From Paenibacillus pabuli NBRC 13638 (GTDB lineage: Bacteria > Bacillota > Bacilli > Paenibacillales > Paenibacillaceae): a DNA stretch of 64,000 nt. Location of the stretch: the NCBI RefSeq assembly GCF_001514495.1, contig NZ_BCNM01000007.1, forward strand, positions 186,001 through 250,000. The letters are read 5' to 3'. Position numbers and translations under genes: made by a program. Position 1 is the first letter of the stretch. Each line of letters starts with the position of its first letter. A model generated the notes under the pieces. That model was not told the origin of the DNA. It made no database searches and saw nothing but the letters and a program-made list of their open reading frames with translations. This document shows, piece by piece, positions 1 through 9,119 of this stretch.

Positions 1-278
1 AATCCATCAAACTGCCGCGTTAAGTCCAATTCCTCTGCCTTCTGTCGAGCCATATCCACAGATGCCGGAGTCAGGTCTGACAGCGTGACACGGTATCCGA
101 GCCTGGCAAGCTCCATCGCATACTTGCCTGGTCCTGCGCCATTGTCCAGCACAAGTCCGGTTGCCGGGAGTGACTCTCGGATATAATGCATGTTAATGAT
201 GAACTCCAGCGGTTCCCGGTCCAACCTCCCCCACTCGTCAAATCTGGAATAATACTCAATTACACGTGATCTTTCCAT
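1..278 (-). CDS. Class I SAM-dependent methyltransferase, N-terminal part (runs off the window)
   Basis: The reading frame is open from the start codon to the window edge, so only about 92 residues are visible. Residues 41-56 carry the glycine-rich SAM-binding motif I (LVLDNGAGPGKY), followed by an acidic end of the next strand (SDLTP), as in class I methyltransferases. Two ATGs lie in tandem (281-279 and 278-276). AGGTG sits 7 bases before the second, which is preferred. The gene follows a T-box leader by about 40 bases, so its expression probably responds to tRNA charging. The methyl acceptor is unknown. Confidence 0.8.
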   Translation of the reverse strand, partial: MERSRVIEYYSRFDEWGRLDREPLEFIINMHYIRESLPATGLVLDNGAGPGKYAMELARLGYRVTLSDLTPASVDMARQKAEELDLTRQFDG

Positions 279-316
279 CATTCTGCACCTGCCTTTTCTC
301 AACATTAGGGCCATAT

Positions 317-676
317 AAAAAAACAAAAACCTGCCACCTCAACTAAGAGGCGACAGGTCTGACCTTCGCGGTACCACTCTTCTTGATCCATGAACAGGAT
401 TGGATACAACTTGCGTTCCAACCTGTCCTGCCATGGCATCTCAGGACCTGATGACGGAGGTTAACCGTCAGGATCTACATGAAGTCAGCGTATAGCATCA
501 TTATCAACATCCAGCCCTTTCGTGCGCTGAACAATGGCGATACTCACGTAACTACAGTTCGATTCTGCTGCTCACAGGTGAGTTGGGGGAAGGTTGGACT
601 GCCTTGCACCATAGCGACAGTTCTCTGGACCAAACCTTGATCCTTACTGCTCCTGATCATTGCGTTTAAACTGTTA
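317..676 (-). promoter_or_regulatory. T-box riboswitch (specifier UGU, Cys) ahead of the methyltransferase gene
   Basis: Read on the minus strand, 380-367 is AGAGTGGTACCGCG, the conserved T-box that pairs with the tRNA acceptor end. It is followed by a terminator hairpin (358-329, arms ACCTGTCGCCTC and GAGGTGGCAGGT) and a T-rich run. Stem I contains AGTA on its 5' side, an AGAGA...GGTG apical part, and on the 3' side GAAC-TGT-A before a lower stem. By analogy with the glyQS leader (GAA, one base, codon, purine) the specifier is TGT at 556-554, cysteine. The T-box call is firm; the specifier is a hand-folded inference. Confidence 0.9.
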
Positions 677-686
677 AATTTTAATC

Positions 687-716
687 AGTATAGTACTCCT
701 AAATATTTCCTGTCAA
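687..716 (-). promoter_or_regulatory. SigA-type promoter of the T-box transcript
   Basis: Minus strand TTGACA (716-711) and TATACT (692-687) are separated by 18 bases, and the start would fall just before stem I of the T-box. Both boxes are at or near consensus. Confidence 0.7.
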
Positions 717-770
717 TTCTTATTTTCCAATAAGTTACTGGGCTTTTCTCCCCAATTACATTAAAGAGCT

Positions 771-2432
771 CTACTTCTGTTTCTCTTCCAGTTGCACAGC
801 TACTTCACGCTCCGGTTCTTCTGTGCTGTACATCCAAGGATATATGGTTGCCGTATCCGATGTGTAATCATTATACCGATCAATGCCCAGGTTTTTTCCG
901 TCACCGGCAAATTGAGTTTTGGCTGGAGTACCATAGCTTCGTTTTCCCTTCTGGATCGTATAGGTCTGATTAATTCCACCAAAACGCAGATCGTCACTAT
1001 ATCTCTCCACGTACAAATCACCGTCCTTGCGGTAGTATGTCCAATGGATGATAGAACCGCCCAGATTTGAATCAAGGTACTGTGGTTTCTCACTAATCGC
1101 GGATAACGTAACTGGCTCAAATTCACCCTCAAAATAATTGACTTTGTGCTGGGCATAAAGGGTCATTGGTGTATCTGGATTGATTTCCAGACCAGCGCTC
1201 ACTTCAAAACGTAGTTCCGCTTCATGCTTCGAATCCTCTGACAGCCACACTCCTCCATCTAGCTGAGCGCCATTCACACCAAGTGTGTATCTCAAATAGG
1301 GTAGTTGCCAGAACGGTTCATCATGAGCAAGGGTCACCCTGATTTGGGTAGGTGTAATGATGGCTTCCTTAACGATCACTTCATCCGATTGCTGATCCAG
1401 AGGGATATTCAGCACTCTTTTACTCGTACCACTAAGCATCTCTGTTTTATCCAGACGTATACCAATATCCAGTGATTGGTCCATTTTGCCTTCTTCTTTA
1501 CTGTAAGCCAGTACATAACTTGCTGCTTGTTGCTTCAACTTCTCCAGGTTATAGAACTGTTCCGATATATATTCACCATGTTCTCCTGGCTTTCCATTTA
1601 TGCTCGGTGCATTCTCCTCCAAAATCTGTCCTTTCTGATCGTATACCTTTAAATACGGAAAAGCATAATCACGAACCTCCGGCTGATCAAAGGTTAATGA
1701 TGTAGACAACATCATCTTATTTTCCTTCTCGTTAAATGCGCTAACTACAAGTTTACCCAAACCATCCTTGTTGATATTGAACACCTGTGATTGCTGCTGA
1801 GAAAGATCTAGGGTGATTTCTTTTTCTTCCGGAGCCAATATTTGGATTCCGCCTACCGTGAAGTCAACATTCGCTTCTTTTCCTGATGTCGTCCACTCTG
1901 TCTCAAAATACCCTTTAAACTTGCCATCAGTCTGATCAGGAACATGGTAGTATCTCCCTTCAATTAGCTTGCCGCTCTCATCCCGCAGGCCAATAGAAGG
2001 GAATCTTACGGTATCACCTTTATACTTACCAGGGTCCAGCGTATACAAAATAACCGTGCGATTATCATCGGAAAAGGCTGTATCCAGAGTTAATGTTACC
2101 CCTTTTACTGTCACGGACTGATTCAGTTTCTGTCCAAGCTCCTTTTGTATGGCATTCTGGATACCACTGCGGTGATTTAAAAGATCACCCCAATTATAGT
2201 GGACTGCTGCATATACCGGCGTCGCCATGAGAATAACTGCAGCGGTTCCGATCAGTGCAGTCTTTTTCCATTTGAAGTGTTGTGGCACATATGCTTTATT
2301 CTCTGATACATGAAGTTCAGGGCAGCGCTCCTGATCCTGTCGAATCTGATCCCACATGGCATCGAAATCGGGATAGCGAATATCTGCATCATTTTTCAGA
2401 TGACGAGACAACAGATTTTCCGTATGTTTCAC
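771..2432 (-). CDS. DUF4179-type membrane protein, probable anti-sigma factor
   Basis: A 553-residue protein with a soluble N-terminus (about 1-55), one membrane segment (about 57-77, TALIGTAAVILMATPVYA) and a large extracytoplasmic part of beta-rich repeats. This matches the DUF4179 proteins that accompany ECF sigma factors in Bacillus and Paenibacillus. The start is GTG with AAGGGG nine bases upstream. It overlaps the sigma gene by 44 bases, which suggests translational coupling. The likely role is to hold the partner sigma factor at the membrane until an envelope signal arrives; the signal is unknown. No zinc-binding HxxxCxxC anti-sigma motif was seen. Confidence 0.75.
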   Translation of the reverse strand: MKHTENLLSRHLKNDADIRYPDFDAMWDQIRQDQERCPELHVSENKAYVPQHFKWKKTALIGTAAVILMATPVYAAVHYNWGDLLNHRSGIQNAIQKELGQKLNQSVTVKGVTLTLDTAFSDDNRTVILYTLDPGKYKGDTVRFPSIGLRDESGKLIEGRYYHVPDQTDGKFKGYFETEWTTSGKEANVDFTVGGIQILAPEEKEITLDLSQQQSQVFNINKDGLGKLVVSAFNEKENKMMLSTSLTFDQPEVRDYAFPYLKVYDQKGQILEENAPSINGKPGEHGEYISEQFYNLEKLKQQAASYVLAYSKEEGKMDQSLDIGIRLDKTEMLSGTSKRVLNIPLDQQSDEVIVKEAIITPTQIRVTLAHDEPFWQLPYLRYTLGVNGAQLDGGVWLSEDSKHEAELRFEVSAGLEINPDTPMTLYAQHKVNYFEGEFEPVTLSAISEKPQYLDSNLGGSIIHWTYYRKDGDLYVERYSDDLRFGGINQTYTIQKGKRSYGTPAKTQFAGDGKNLGIDRYNDYTSDTATIYPWMYSTEEPEREVAVQLEEKQK

Positions 2433-2946
2433 TATACATTTCCCCTTTCTGATGTTGCTTTTTGGCTTGATCCCATTTTTTCCTAAGCAATCGAATTCCC
2501 TTATATACTCTTGATTTCACCGTGCCCAGTGGCACTTCCAGAATCTCTGCAGCTTCGGATAAACTTAATTCATTCATATAACGCAGCAGAATCGCTGAAC
2601 GTATCTTCTCAGGCAGCTCATGAACCCATTGTGCCCAGACCTCGGACTCCTCCACATGCTCGATCAACGTATCAACCGGATCAACGTTTCGTTGAGGAGT
2701 GAGAATAAACTGCTTTTTCTCCCGCTGCTTGGCTGTGCGTTCCTTCTTCAGAAAGTTAAGACAATGATTCACCGTAATTCTCATCAGCCAAGTCTTCATG
2801 TATTCAACCTTCTGCCAATCCTGACGAAACACCGTAATAAAAACATCGTGGCATACATCTTCTGCATCCTGAGCATGATGGAGCATGTAATAACAAGTTC
2901 GGTACACATCCTTGTTGTACATCTCAAACAATTCCTTTTCGTTCAA
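2389..2946 (-). CDS. ECF-type RNA polymerase sigma factor
   Basis: A protein of about 185 residues with sigma region 2 (YNKDVYRTCYYMLHHAQDAEDVCHDVF) and region 4 (LRYMNELSLSEAAEILEVPLGTVKSR), typical of group IV sigma factors. An upstream ATG at 2994 would give 201 residues, but AAAGGAGGG lies seven bases before a TTG at 2946, so the TTG start is preferred. It is the first gene of a two-gene operon with the DUF4179 protein. It probably autoregulates and controls envelope-stress genes (family knowledge). Confidence 0.85.
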   Translation of the reverse strand: MNEKELFEMYNKDVYRTCYYMLHHAQDAEDVCHDVFITVFRQDWQKVEYMKTWLMRITVNHCLNFLKKERTAKQREKKQFILTPQRNVDPVDTLIEHVEESEVWAQWVHELPEKIRSAILLRYMNELSLSEAAEILEVPLGTVKSRVYKGIRLLRKKWDQAKKQHQKGEMYSETYGKSVVSSSEK

Positions 2947-3038
2947 AAGCTTTCCCTCCTTTCTCTGCATCAGCCTTTTCAAATCTATAGACAAAGCCGA
3001 TCCTTCAAAGGTTCATTCTTACCCTTTCTTCACACAAC

Positions 3039-3086
3039 AAAAAAGAACCTTCACTTCCACAGCATTGCAGAAATGAACGTTCTTTA
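3039..3086 (-). terminator. Terminator after the PhnA-like gene
   Basis: On the minus strand AAAGAAC-GTTCA pairs with TGAA-GGTTCTTT and is followed by TTTT. Confidence 0.6.
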
Positions 3087-3140
3087 CGGTTTAAGACAAG
3101 GCCAGTTAGTATGGCAATCAGCGTGCTTAATGAAAGATGG

Positions 3141-3482
3141 CTAGATTTTTTTTACAAACTCGGACTTCAGCTTCATTGCTCCGAGGCTGTCGATTTTGCA
3201 GTCGATGTCATGGTCACCTTCAATCAGACGGATGTTTTTGACTTTGGTACCCTGCTTTACCACCAGTGAACTGCCTTTCACCTTCAAATCCTTAATGACC
3301 GTAACGGTATCGCCATCATTCAGGACATTACCGTTCGAATCGCGTACGACTTTCGTATCTTCCGCACTCTCTTGTTCAGATGCTAGCGCCCATTCGTGCG
3401 CACACTCTGGACACACCAACAAGTTACCGTCCTCGTATGTGTATTCGGAATTACATTTGGGGCAGTTAGGCAAATTAGACAT
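3141..3482 (-). CDS. yjdM: PhnA/YjdM-family zinc-ribbon protein
   Basis: A 113-residue protein starting [19 protein letters not shown]. An N-terminal zinc ribbon is formed by CPKC and CPEC. The C-terminal part ([17 protein letters not shown]...[33 protein letters not shown]) is the PhnA domain. The length is normal. Despite its name the family is not part of the C-P lyase and its role is unsettled. GGAGAG lies about ten bases before the ATG at 3482; an upstream ATG at 3500 would add six residues. It is monocistronic here. Confidence 0.85.
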   Translation of the reverse strand: MSNLPNCPKCNSEYTYEDGNLLVCPECAHEWALASEQESAEDTKVVRDSNGNVLNDGDTVTVIKDLKVKGSSLVVKQGTKVKNIRLIEGDHDIDCKIDSLGAMKLKSEFVKKI

Positions 3483-3731
3483 ATGTATTAAACTCTCCAT
3501 TCATTTTGTGGCTTCCTCGCAAGTATACGGGAATACAGTGCATTCTTCCACATAGCAAGAGGTTAATTGATTTTAAACTAAATTTAAGATTGCTCCGCCC
3601 CCTGATTTAAGGAAGGCTCCTTATACTAAGTTCCAGAAGAAACATTGTGAAGCAGCACAACGAAATACTATTCTTATAAAGCGTGTCTCACACGAAATGT
3701 TGATATACATCCGATAAAAGGAGTTCTGCTC

Positions 3732-4886
3732 ATGTCACCCTATGTCTTTCCTGTCCAAACGGCTTTCTTTATCTTTGTCATCACCGCCATGTTTTTGCTG
3801 GTGCCTTGGTTAATCTATGGATATCGAAAAGACGGATTTTTTAGCTGGTCCCGATTTGGCATCAGCTTTTCATTTATTTTTTACCTGCTGGCTGCGTACT
3901 GTCTGGTCATTCTTCCTTTTCCGACCACACGTAATACATGTGCCCAGCAAGCAGCAGATACCGTATACTACAATCTGGCTCCATTCACCTTTGTGAAAGA
4001 TATTATGAAAGAAACACCGATCGTCTGGTCTCAGCCTTCCAGCTATATCGGAATGATTCAAGGCAGAGCTTTTCTGCAAGTTCTGTTTAACGTAATGCTT
4101 CTCATGCCACTTGGTGTATACATTCGGTATTTTTGGCAAAAGAGATCGCACTGGAAGCAGGCTTTGTTAAGCGGATTCGGCTTATCCCTGTTCTTTGAGA
4201 TTACCCAGATCACCGGCTTCTACGGTTTCTATGATTGCCCGTATCGGTTGTTTGATGTGGATGACCTGCTGCTGAATAGTTCAGGAACGGTACTCGGATT
4301 TCTCACAGCACCCATCGTGCTTGCTTTATTCCCCTCTCGTGCAAGCATTGAGGCGAAGAGCGAACAAATCATGGAACAAAACAAGGTCTACCCTGTAGCC
4401 CAACTGCTCGCGCTCATTATCGACAGTGTCGTTGTTGTGTTTGCAACCAATTTGATGTCCATTTTCAATCTGAACCATACCAATGCTATGACTAATATGC
4501 TAAATACCATGATCGCAATGCTGTTTGTATTTTTCTTTATCCCATCCCTGAAAGAAGGCAAGACACCAGGTTCAGCCCTGATGCGATTCAGATATACGGA
4601 CCGAAAGACCGGCGAGCCTTCCAGTACTTCCCTGTTCAAAAGATTGCTTGCGCTCTACGCTCCTTGGCTCTTTGTGTCTATTGCTCAAATGATAAACGAG
4701 TATGCTTTGATAAACGAAAATGCCATGCTCCAGCCCTTCAAAATATGGCTCTCTGTCGGCATTGTTGGTTTGAATGTGCTGATTCTCTTGGTGTTATTCA
4801 TTCATGTCATGGTAGTGCTGTTCTCCAGAGGTAAACGTGCATTCTATTGTGATATGGTATCCAATACAAAAGCCTCCCGGAAGTAG
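3732..4886 (+). CDS. VanZ-like membrane protein with C-terminal RDD domain
   Basis: A 384-residue polytopic membrane protein. Residues 1-200 have the VanZ pattern of several helices with conserved NLAPF and NVMLLMPLGVYIRY segments and the FEITQ...DVDDLLLNSSG signature. After a linker, residues about 215-375 form an RDD-type domain with three further helices (LLALIIDSVVVVFATN, GSALMRFRYTDRKTGEPSS). The VanZ/RDD fusion is common in Bacillales and has no firmly known function; VanZ itself gives low-level teicoplanin resistance. It is transcribed alone and ends at a shared terminator. Confidence 0.8.
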   Translation: MSPYVFPVQTAFFIFVITAMFLLVPWLIYGYRKDGFFSWSRFGISFSFIFYLLAAYCLVILPFPTTRNTCAQQAADTVYYNLAPFTFVKDIMKETPIVWSQPSSYIGMIQGRAFLQVLFNVMLLMPLGVYIRYFWQKRSHWKQALLSGFGLSLFFEITQITGFYGFYDCPYRLFDVDDLLLNSSGTVLGFLTAPIVLALFPSRASIEAKSEQIMEQNKVYPVAQLLALIIDSVVVVFATNLMSIFNLNHTNAMTNMLNTMIAMLFVFFFIPSLKEGKTPGSALMRFRYTDRKTGEPSSTSLFKRLLALYAPWLFVSIAQMINEYALINENAMLQPFKIWLSVGIVGLNVLILLVLFIHVMVVLFSRGKRAFYCDMVSNTKASRK

Positions 4887-4986
4887 ATTGGCTCAACACA
4901 ACCATAACCACAACTCACAGGTACAGGTTGAAAATAAACTTACCTAGCGTACCACCTAAGTCATCACCTCGAATAACCATTCACAA

Positions 4987-5024
4987 AAAGGTGTGTTTCG
5001 TCACTAATGACGAGACACACCTTT
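4987..5024. terminator. Bidirectional terminator between convergent genes
   Basis: AAAGGTGTGTTTCGTCA pairs with the complementary TGACGAGACACACCTTT across a short loop. It lies between the ends of the VanZ gene (+) and the esterase gene (-). Confidence 0.75.
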
Positions 5025-5061
5025 GGATGATGTTGTTATGAGTTTCCAGATAGGATCTTTT

Positions 5062-6522
5062 TTAAAGCCCCAGCAGCTCACGTTTGGAAGCATCCGGGTC
5101 ATGAATCAGCTCTACCTCATGATTGAAAATCAGCGTAGCACGATCGTCTTTGTAGGCAGGCCAGTTCACGCCCGCCGTCTCAGGCTTGCCCTGCTTGGCA
5201 AATGAAATCCATGCATCCTGCACTTTACCCGCGAGTTTTGCTGCGGCGGCATCCGGTTCGGCATTCATGAATTTCAGTACGGGCAGCGTATTAAAAGCAA
5301 AGAAAATATCGATGCTATGGATTGATTTTTGCAGCAGTGGATGCTCCGGCATGACCCAATCAAATCGATACATCCATACAGGTGCATGCTTCTGCTGCGC
5401 AGCCGCATATTGCACAGCCGAGCGCCAGAAGAACAGATCCGTCATCACTTGGGCCTGGCCATCTGCAGTCTTGGGATAACTTTCGGCAATGGCAGCCCGA
5501 TTCTCAAGATCAGGTGTCATGAAATCAACAGCCTTCACCATGTTGATCTCTTCGGAGTAAGGCACCTGAGGTTGAATGAACAACGATCCTTCATGCAAAG
5601 TGGTTCCAATCAGTACAGGGATATCATGAGCCACTCCCTCTTCTACCGCCTGAAGAGGTGACTTCGGAAGTGTATCTCCATCGACTACGGGCTGGAACAA
5701 CAAGGCCATGCCTGCTCCGCTTTGTTGTTTGACCGTCTCGCCAGCAGCGATGATCTGCTCCACCGGAATGGATTTGAGTTGTTGCAGATTGTCTGCTGCT
5801 ACACCCAGAACCTTCAGCATGCCCTCACGAATGGCTGATGCCTGCTCTGCTGGCATGACCTGTGAGGCTCCACTTTGCATAATGGCTCGATGGAACAACC
5901 CTTTGGCCGCTGGCATCGCCATCAAAGCTGCAATACTCATGCTGCCCGCAGATTCCCCGAATACAGTGACGTTACGCGAGTCGCCGCCAAAAGCCTCAAT
6001 GTTGTCCTGTACCCATTGCAGTGCAGCAACCTGATCCAGTAAACCCACATTGGATGCAAAACCTTCTCCCAGCGGGGCCATATGCAGGAATCCAAGCGGC
6101 CCCAGGCGGTAATTGATCGTCACGACAATAACGCCTCCACGGAGGACGAGTTGTGTTCCATCGTACATGGGCTGGCTGCCCGCACCGGAAACGAATGATC
6201 CACCATGAATCCATACCAATACAGGAAGTGGATTAAGGCTCTCTTTTTCAGGTGTCCAGATATTCAGGTACAGGCTATCCTCCGATTCTACCGGAGGCTG
6301 TCCAGATATACCCTCAGTTTGAGGATTTCTTGGTTGTATATTTTCAGGACCGAATTGCTTTGTCTCTCTGATTCCATCCCAAGATTCGGGGTGAACCGTA
6401 GCCTGGAAGCGTAACTCACCTACAGGTGGTTTAGCATAAGGAATGCCTTTCCATACACTCACTCCATGCAGAACCTCTCCCAGAACCTTGCCATATCGTG
6501 TGTTTACTTGAAGTTCTCTCAT
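5062..6522 (-). CDS. pnbA: Type B carboxylesterase (para-nitrobenzyl esterase family)
   Basis: A 486-residue alpha/beta hydrolase of the carboxylesterase type B family. Visible features are the oxyanion-hole segment VWIHGGSFVSGAG, the nucleophile elbow FGESAGS (Ser), the GTTLHEGSLF loop for the acidic residue and a C-terminal SIHSIDIFFAF segment for the catalytic His. The length matches PnbA of Bacillus subtilis. There is no signal peptide, so it is cytoplasmic. It hydrolyses carboxylic esters; the natural substrate is unknown. It is transcribed alone towards the terminator at 4987-5024. Confidence 0.88.
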   Translation of the reverse strand: MRELQVNTRYGKVLGEVLHGVSVWKGIPYAKPPVGELRFQATVHPESWDGIRETKQFGPENIQPRNPQTEGISGQPPVESEDSLYLNIWTPEKESLNPLPVLVWIHGGSFVSGAGSQPMYDGTQLVLRGGVIVVTINYRLGPLGFLHMAPLGEGFASNVGLLDQVAALQWVQDNIEAFGGDSRNVTVFGESAGSMSIAALMAMPAAKGLFHRAIMQSGASQVMPAEQASAIREGMLKVLGVAADNLQQLKSIPVEQIIAAGETVKQQSGAGMALLFQPVVDGDTLPKSPLQAVEEGVAHDIPVLIGTTLHEGSLFIQPQVPYSEEINMVKAVDFMTPDLENRAAIAESYPKTADGQAQVMTDLFFWRSAVQYAAAQQKHAPVWMYRFDWVMPEHPLLQKSIHSIDIFFAFNTLPVLKFMNAEPDAAAAKLAGKVQDAWISFAKQGKPETAGVNWPAYKDDRATLIFNHEVELIHDPDASKRELLGL

Positions 6523-6763
6523 ACGCTATATACATCCTCTCTACTGATCGATAGTTCCAGCTTGCGACTGGTGTTGCTCAGATCCGAGTGTAACTTTGGG
6601 CTGACATGAAACCCTGACTATGTGTTTACGAAAACATACAGGAAGAATAACTTGCATGGCTTCAACGTCCTCACATCTGCACGGATAGGCGCGTTTCCAC
6701 TTATTTGAGTATAGATCCCAGCAAGACCCATTTACAAGTTTGTCCAAATCTACCTTACCCCTA

Positions 6764-6779
6764 CGTTTCACGTGGAACT
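6764..6779. promoter_or_regulatory. parS-like Spo0J/ParB site 1
   Basis: CGTTTCACGTGGAACT matches the Spo0J parS consensus (reverse complement TGTTTCACGTGGAACA) at the inner 14 of 16 bases. It lies in a 421-bp intergenic stretch (6523-6943) that otherwise shows no convincing gene, only a weak imperfect hairpin near 6805-6832. A second site with the same 14-base core is at 56809. Confidence 0.6.
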
Positions 6780-6943
6780 TTTACAGCAATAATAAAGACC
6801 CCGCTGCAATTAACGAGCGAAGTCTTCTATTTCTGCCCTGCTTATGGATGTCACGCACTAAAAAGAAAGAACGTTGGTGTACATGGCTCCTTATCCTGCC
6901 TTTATCAAATGTATTGTTATGTTCAATGGGTACCTAATTGCTT

Positions 6944-7933
6944 TTAACCATAATGAACCGTATATTCCGCCCCCTCAATCCAGCTGCCCGTCACATGATT
7001 ACGCCCTTTAACGACAACCCGGTCACGATATACAGCCACATGTAAACTCTCACTTCCCTCCAGGTGCTCATCCTCATCCGTCCAGAGATAAGCTACGGAG
7101 GAAGCATTAAACATCGTTGGCATCTGTCCGCTACCTTCGTACATGGTGCGCTGAGCCTCCAATTGCCAATGGGTGTGTCCGGAGAAGAGGATGACCTGCG
7201 GATAGCGACTTAGAACAGCCTTTAATGCTGCGTCCTGATTCACGCCATACCAACCCTGTTCCTTCATGGAACCCGCGACTGTATCCATCAGTGGTTGATG
7301 GAGGAAGACAAAAATCGGCTGCTCAGGCAATGCTTGTTCCGACAGTTTCGTTTCCAACCAATCCAGTTGTTCGGCAGACATATCACAATCTTTCGGATGA
7401 GGCTGCTCCGTACCCAGGAAGATATAATGATACCCGTCGATCCAGTGGTCGTGATACGATCCGTTCATACCTGTGATTGCTGTAAAATCATTCAACCGCT
7501 TCTGCCATAACGCCTCAATTGAAATGGAATTCTGGGGTGTCTCAATGCCTTGAGCCTCTATTTGCCCTATATCCCTTGAATGCCCCAGTACCTCACCCAC
7601 CTCTTGCTCGGTCATTGTGGTCAAGTTCAGCGGCGGATCTCCCCATAGAATGGCTCCAATATCATGATTGCCTACGGTGTAACGTATTTGAGGCAGTGAA
7701 TCGTCTTGAGCCTCCAATATACGCTGCAACTCCTTGTATTCTTGCGGCAATCCACGATCGGTCACATCGCCCACATGCATAATTCCGCTGCTGCCATGGC
7801 TGTACGTTGCAATGTCTTCCAGCGCTTTCTCCAGATGACGATTATGGATATGATCATCCTGCTCTCTGACATGAGTGTCAGTGATGACCTGGAAGCTGAC
7901 TATCGGCTGTTCGTAATTATTTTCATTATCCAT
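6944..7933 (-). CDS. Calcineurin-like metallophosphoesterase
   Basis: A 329-residue cytoplasmic protein with all metal-binding motifs of the family in order: DTHVRE (about residue 18), GDVTDRG (about 56), GNHD (about 92) and the GHTH of FSGHTHWQ (about 236). It shares a TGATG overlap with the upstream SMR gene, so it is the last gene of a HAD-SMR-phosphoesterase operon. The substrate cannot be read from the sequence. GpdQ-type glycerophosphodiesterases belong to the same superfamily, which may matter given the neighbouring ABC importer. Confidence 0.85.
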   Translation of the reverse strand: MDNENNYEQPIVSFQVITDTHVREQDDHIHNRHLEKALEDIATYSHGSSGIMHVGDVTDRGLPQEYKELQRILEAQDDSLPQIRYTVGNHDIGAILWGDPPLNLTTMTEQEVGEVLGHSRDIGQIEAQGIETPQNSISIEALWQKRLNDFTAITGMNGSYHDHWIDGYHYIFLGTEQPHPKDCDMSAEQLDWLETKLSEQALPEQPIFVFLHQPLMDTVAGSMKEQGWYGVNQDAALKAVLSRYPQVILFSGHTHWQLEAQRTMYEGSGQMPTMFNASSVAYLWTDEDEHLEGSESLHVAVYRDRVVVKGRNHVTGSWIEGAEYTVHYG

Positions 7934-8268
7934 CAGGAATCACTCCATTTCAGTCCAATAATGCCAATCAGAATGAAGCCCATCCAGACGATCGACATCG
8001 CCTTCAGACGTTCTCCCAGAAAATAATGTCCCACGACCCCAATCAATGTAATGCCTACGCCCGACCAGATGGCATAAGCAACACCCAGCGGCATATACTT
8101 CACCGCAAAATTCAACAGGGTAAAGCTCGCTCCATAACAGACAAACATAAGAATGGAAGGCCATAAGCGGGTAAAACCATCCGAGACCCTCATCAGAATG
8201 GTACCGCTGAGCTCCAATCCGATCGCCAGGGCAAGCAGTAACCATCCGGTATACGAATGACTCGTCAT
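7933..8268 (-). CDS. SMR/DMT-type four-helix transporter
   Basis: A 111-residue protein with four hydrophobic segments, a glutamate in the first helix (LALAIGLELSGTILMRVS) and the YAIWSGVGITLIGVVGHYFLGE signature of small multidrug resistance transporters such as EmrE, SugE and YkkCD. The classical Glu14 falls in the right place. It overlaps the HAD gene by four bases and the phosphoesterase gene by one. It is unpaired here, so it may act as a homodimer. Possible substrates include cationic drugs, guanidinium or polyamines. Confidence 0.85.
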   Translation of the reverse strand: MTSHSYTGWLLLALAIGLELSGTILMRVSDGFTRLWPSILMFVCYGASFTLLNFAVKYMPLGVAYAIWSGVGITLIGVVGHYFLGERLKAMSIVWMGFILIGIIGLKWSDS

Positions 8269-9032
8269 CGGTTAACCTCGACTTCCAGCAATTCATCAAA
8301 CGAACGAACCGTACGATCCGCGAGCTTGATATGAGCAGGTTCACCGACAGCAATCTTCCAGGCAGCCCCCGCAGCACGGGCCATCTCCATATCCCCATCC
8401 GTATCGCCGATCACGGCAACTCTTGCAGCAGGTACACCCAGACGCTCACACGCCAACAGCAGCATGTCAGGAAACGGCTTTCCCCGTCCTACCTGATCCG
8501 TTCCTACAACTACGGAGAAAAAGGAGTCAATGCCCATCCACTTGAGATGACTTAAAGCATTTTCTGTCTCATCCGCTGTGACGACGCCCATTTTCAGTCC
8601 CCTGCTGCGACATTGTTCAAGAAAAGCAAGGACGCCCGGAAGGGGCTGAGCAGGGCGTTCCTTATTCATCGCGTATTCTGCCTGCAGCAAACATTCCCTC
8701 ACGATTATTTTCGCTTCCGCCCAGCTCAATCCTGCACGATAGCCATGCCAAGTTAACACGGCGTAGACTTCCTCCATCGTTCCCATGGCGAGGGGTCCTC
8801 GCACATCATAACCGTTCATTCGTCCCTTCTCATCATGGAATGTTCCCCATATATGAGGAATCTCTGCTGTATTAAACGGAAGGCCACGGGCAGCAAGTTC
8901 TTCCTGGAAGTTCTCCATCATACGATCGGTCCAGTAGCCCCACATGACTGTAAAATCAAGCAATGTCCCATCCTTGTCAAATAAAATAGCTTCAATTGGG
9001 GTAGAAAGGCCCCCCAGCGTTAATTCGGGCAT
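8265..9032 (-). CDS. HAD-family phosphatase
   Basis: A 255-residue protein with HAD motif I DKDGTLLDF (about residues 19-27), motif II in VVTADE, a Lys in GRGKP and motif IV GDTDGDMEMA. A helical cap lies between motifs I and II (subclass C1, as in phosphoglycolate phosphatase). AAGGAG lies eight bases before the ATG. It is the first gene of a tightly overlapping operon with an SMR transporter and a metallophosphoesterase. The substrate is unknown; a small phosphate ester is likely. Confidence 0.85.
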   Translation of the reverse strand: MPELTLGGLSTPIEAILFDKDGTLLDFTVMWGYWTDRMMENFQEELAARGLPFNTAEIPHIWGTFHDEKGRMNGYDVRGPLAMGTMEEVYAVLTWHGYRAGLSWAEAKIIVRECLLQAEYAMNKERPAQPLPGVLAFLEQCRSRGLKMGVVTADETENALSHLKWMGIDSFFSVVVGTDQVGRGKPFPDMLLLACERLGVPAARVAVIGDTDGDMEMARAAGAAWKIAVGEPAHIKLADRTVRSFDELLEVEVNR

Positions 9033-9067
9033 TGGTTACGCTCCTTGTCTTCTGAATTACGAAGTCA

Positions 9068-9092
9068 GAAAAGCGGCACATGACTGCACCGC
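9068..9092 (-). terminator. Probable terminator after the solute-binding protein gene
   Basis: On the minus strand GCGG-TGCA-gtca-TG-CCGC is followed by TTTTCT. It separates the ABC operon from the HAD operon, though some readthrough between them is possible. Confidence 0.5.
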
Positions 9093-9119
9093 TCCCCCAA
9101 GTTAAGCTTCTTTCCCTTG

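Noticed and set aside
800..1156. Long frames inside the anti-sigma and other genes in alternative frames
   Set aside because: They lie entirely inside well-supported genes and lack family motifs and start signals.
6541..6771. Open frame of 76 codons on the minus strand between the esterase and metallophosphoesterase genes
   Set aside because: No ribosome binding site, unusual composition and no recognisable domain; the stretch also carries the parS-like site.
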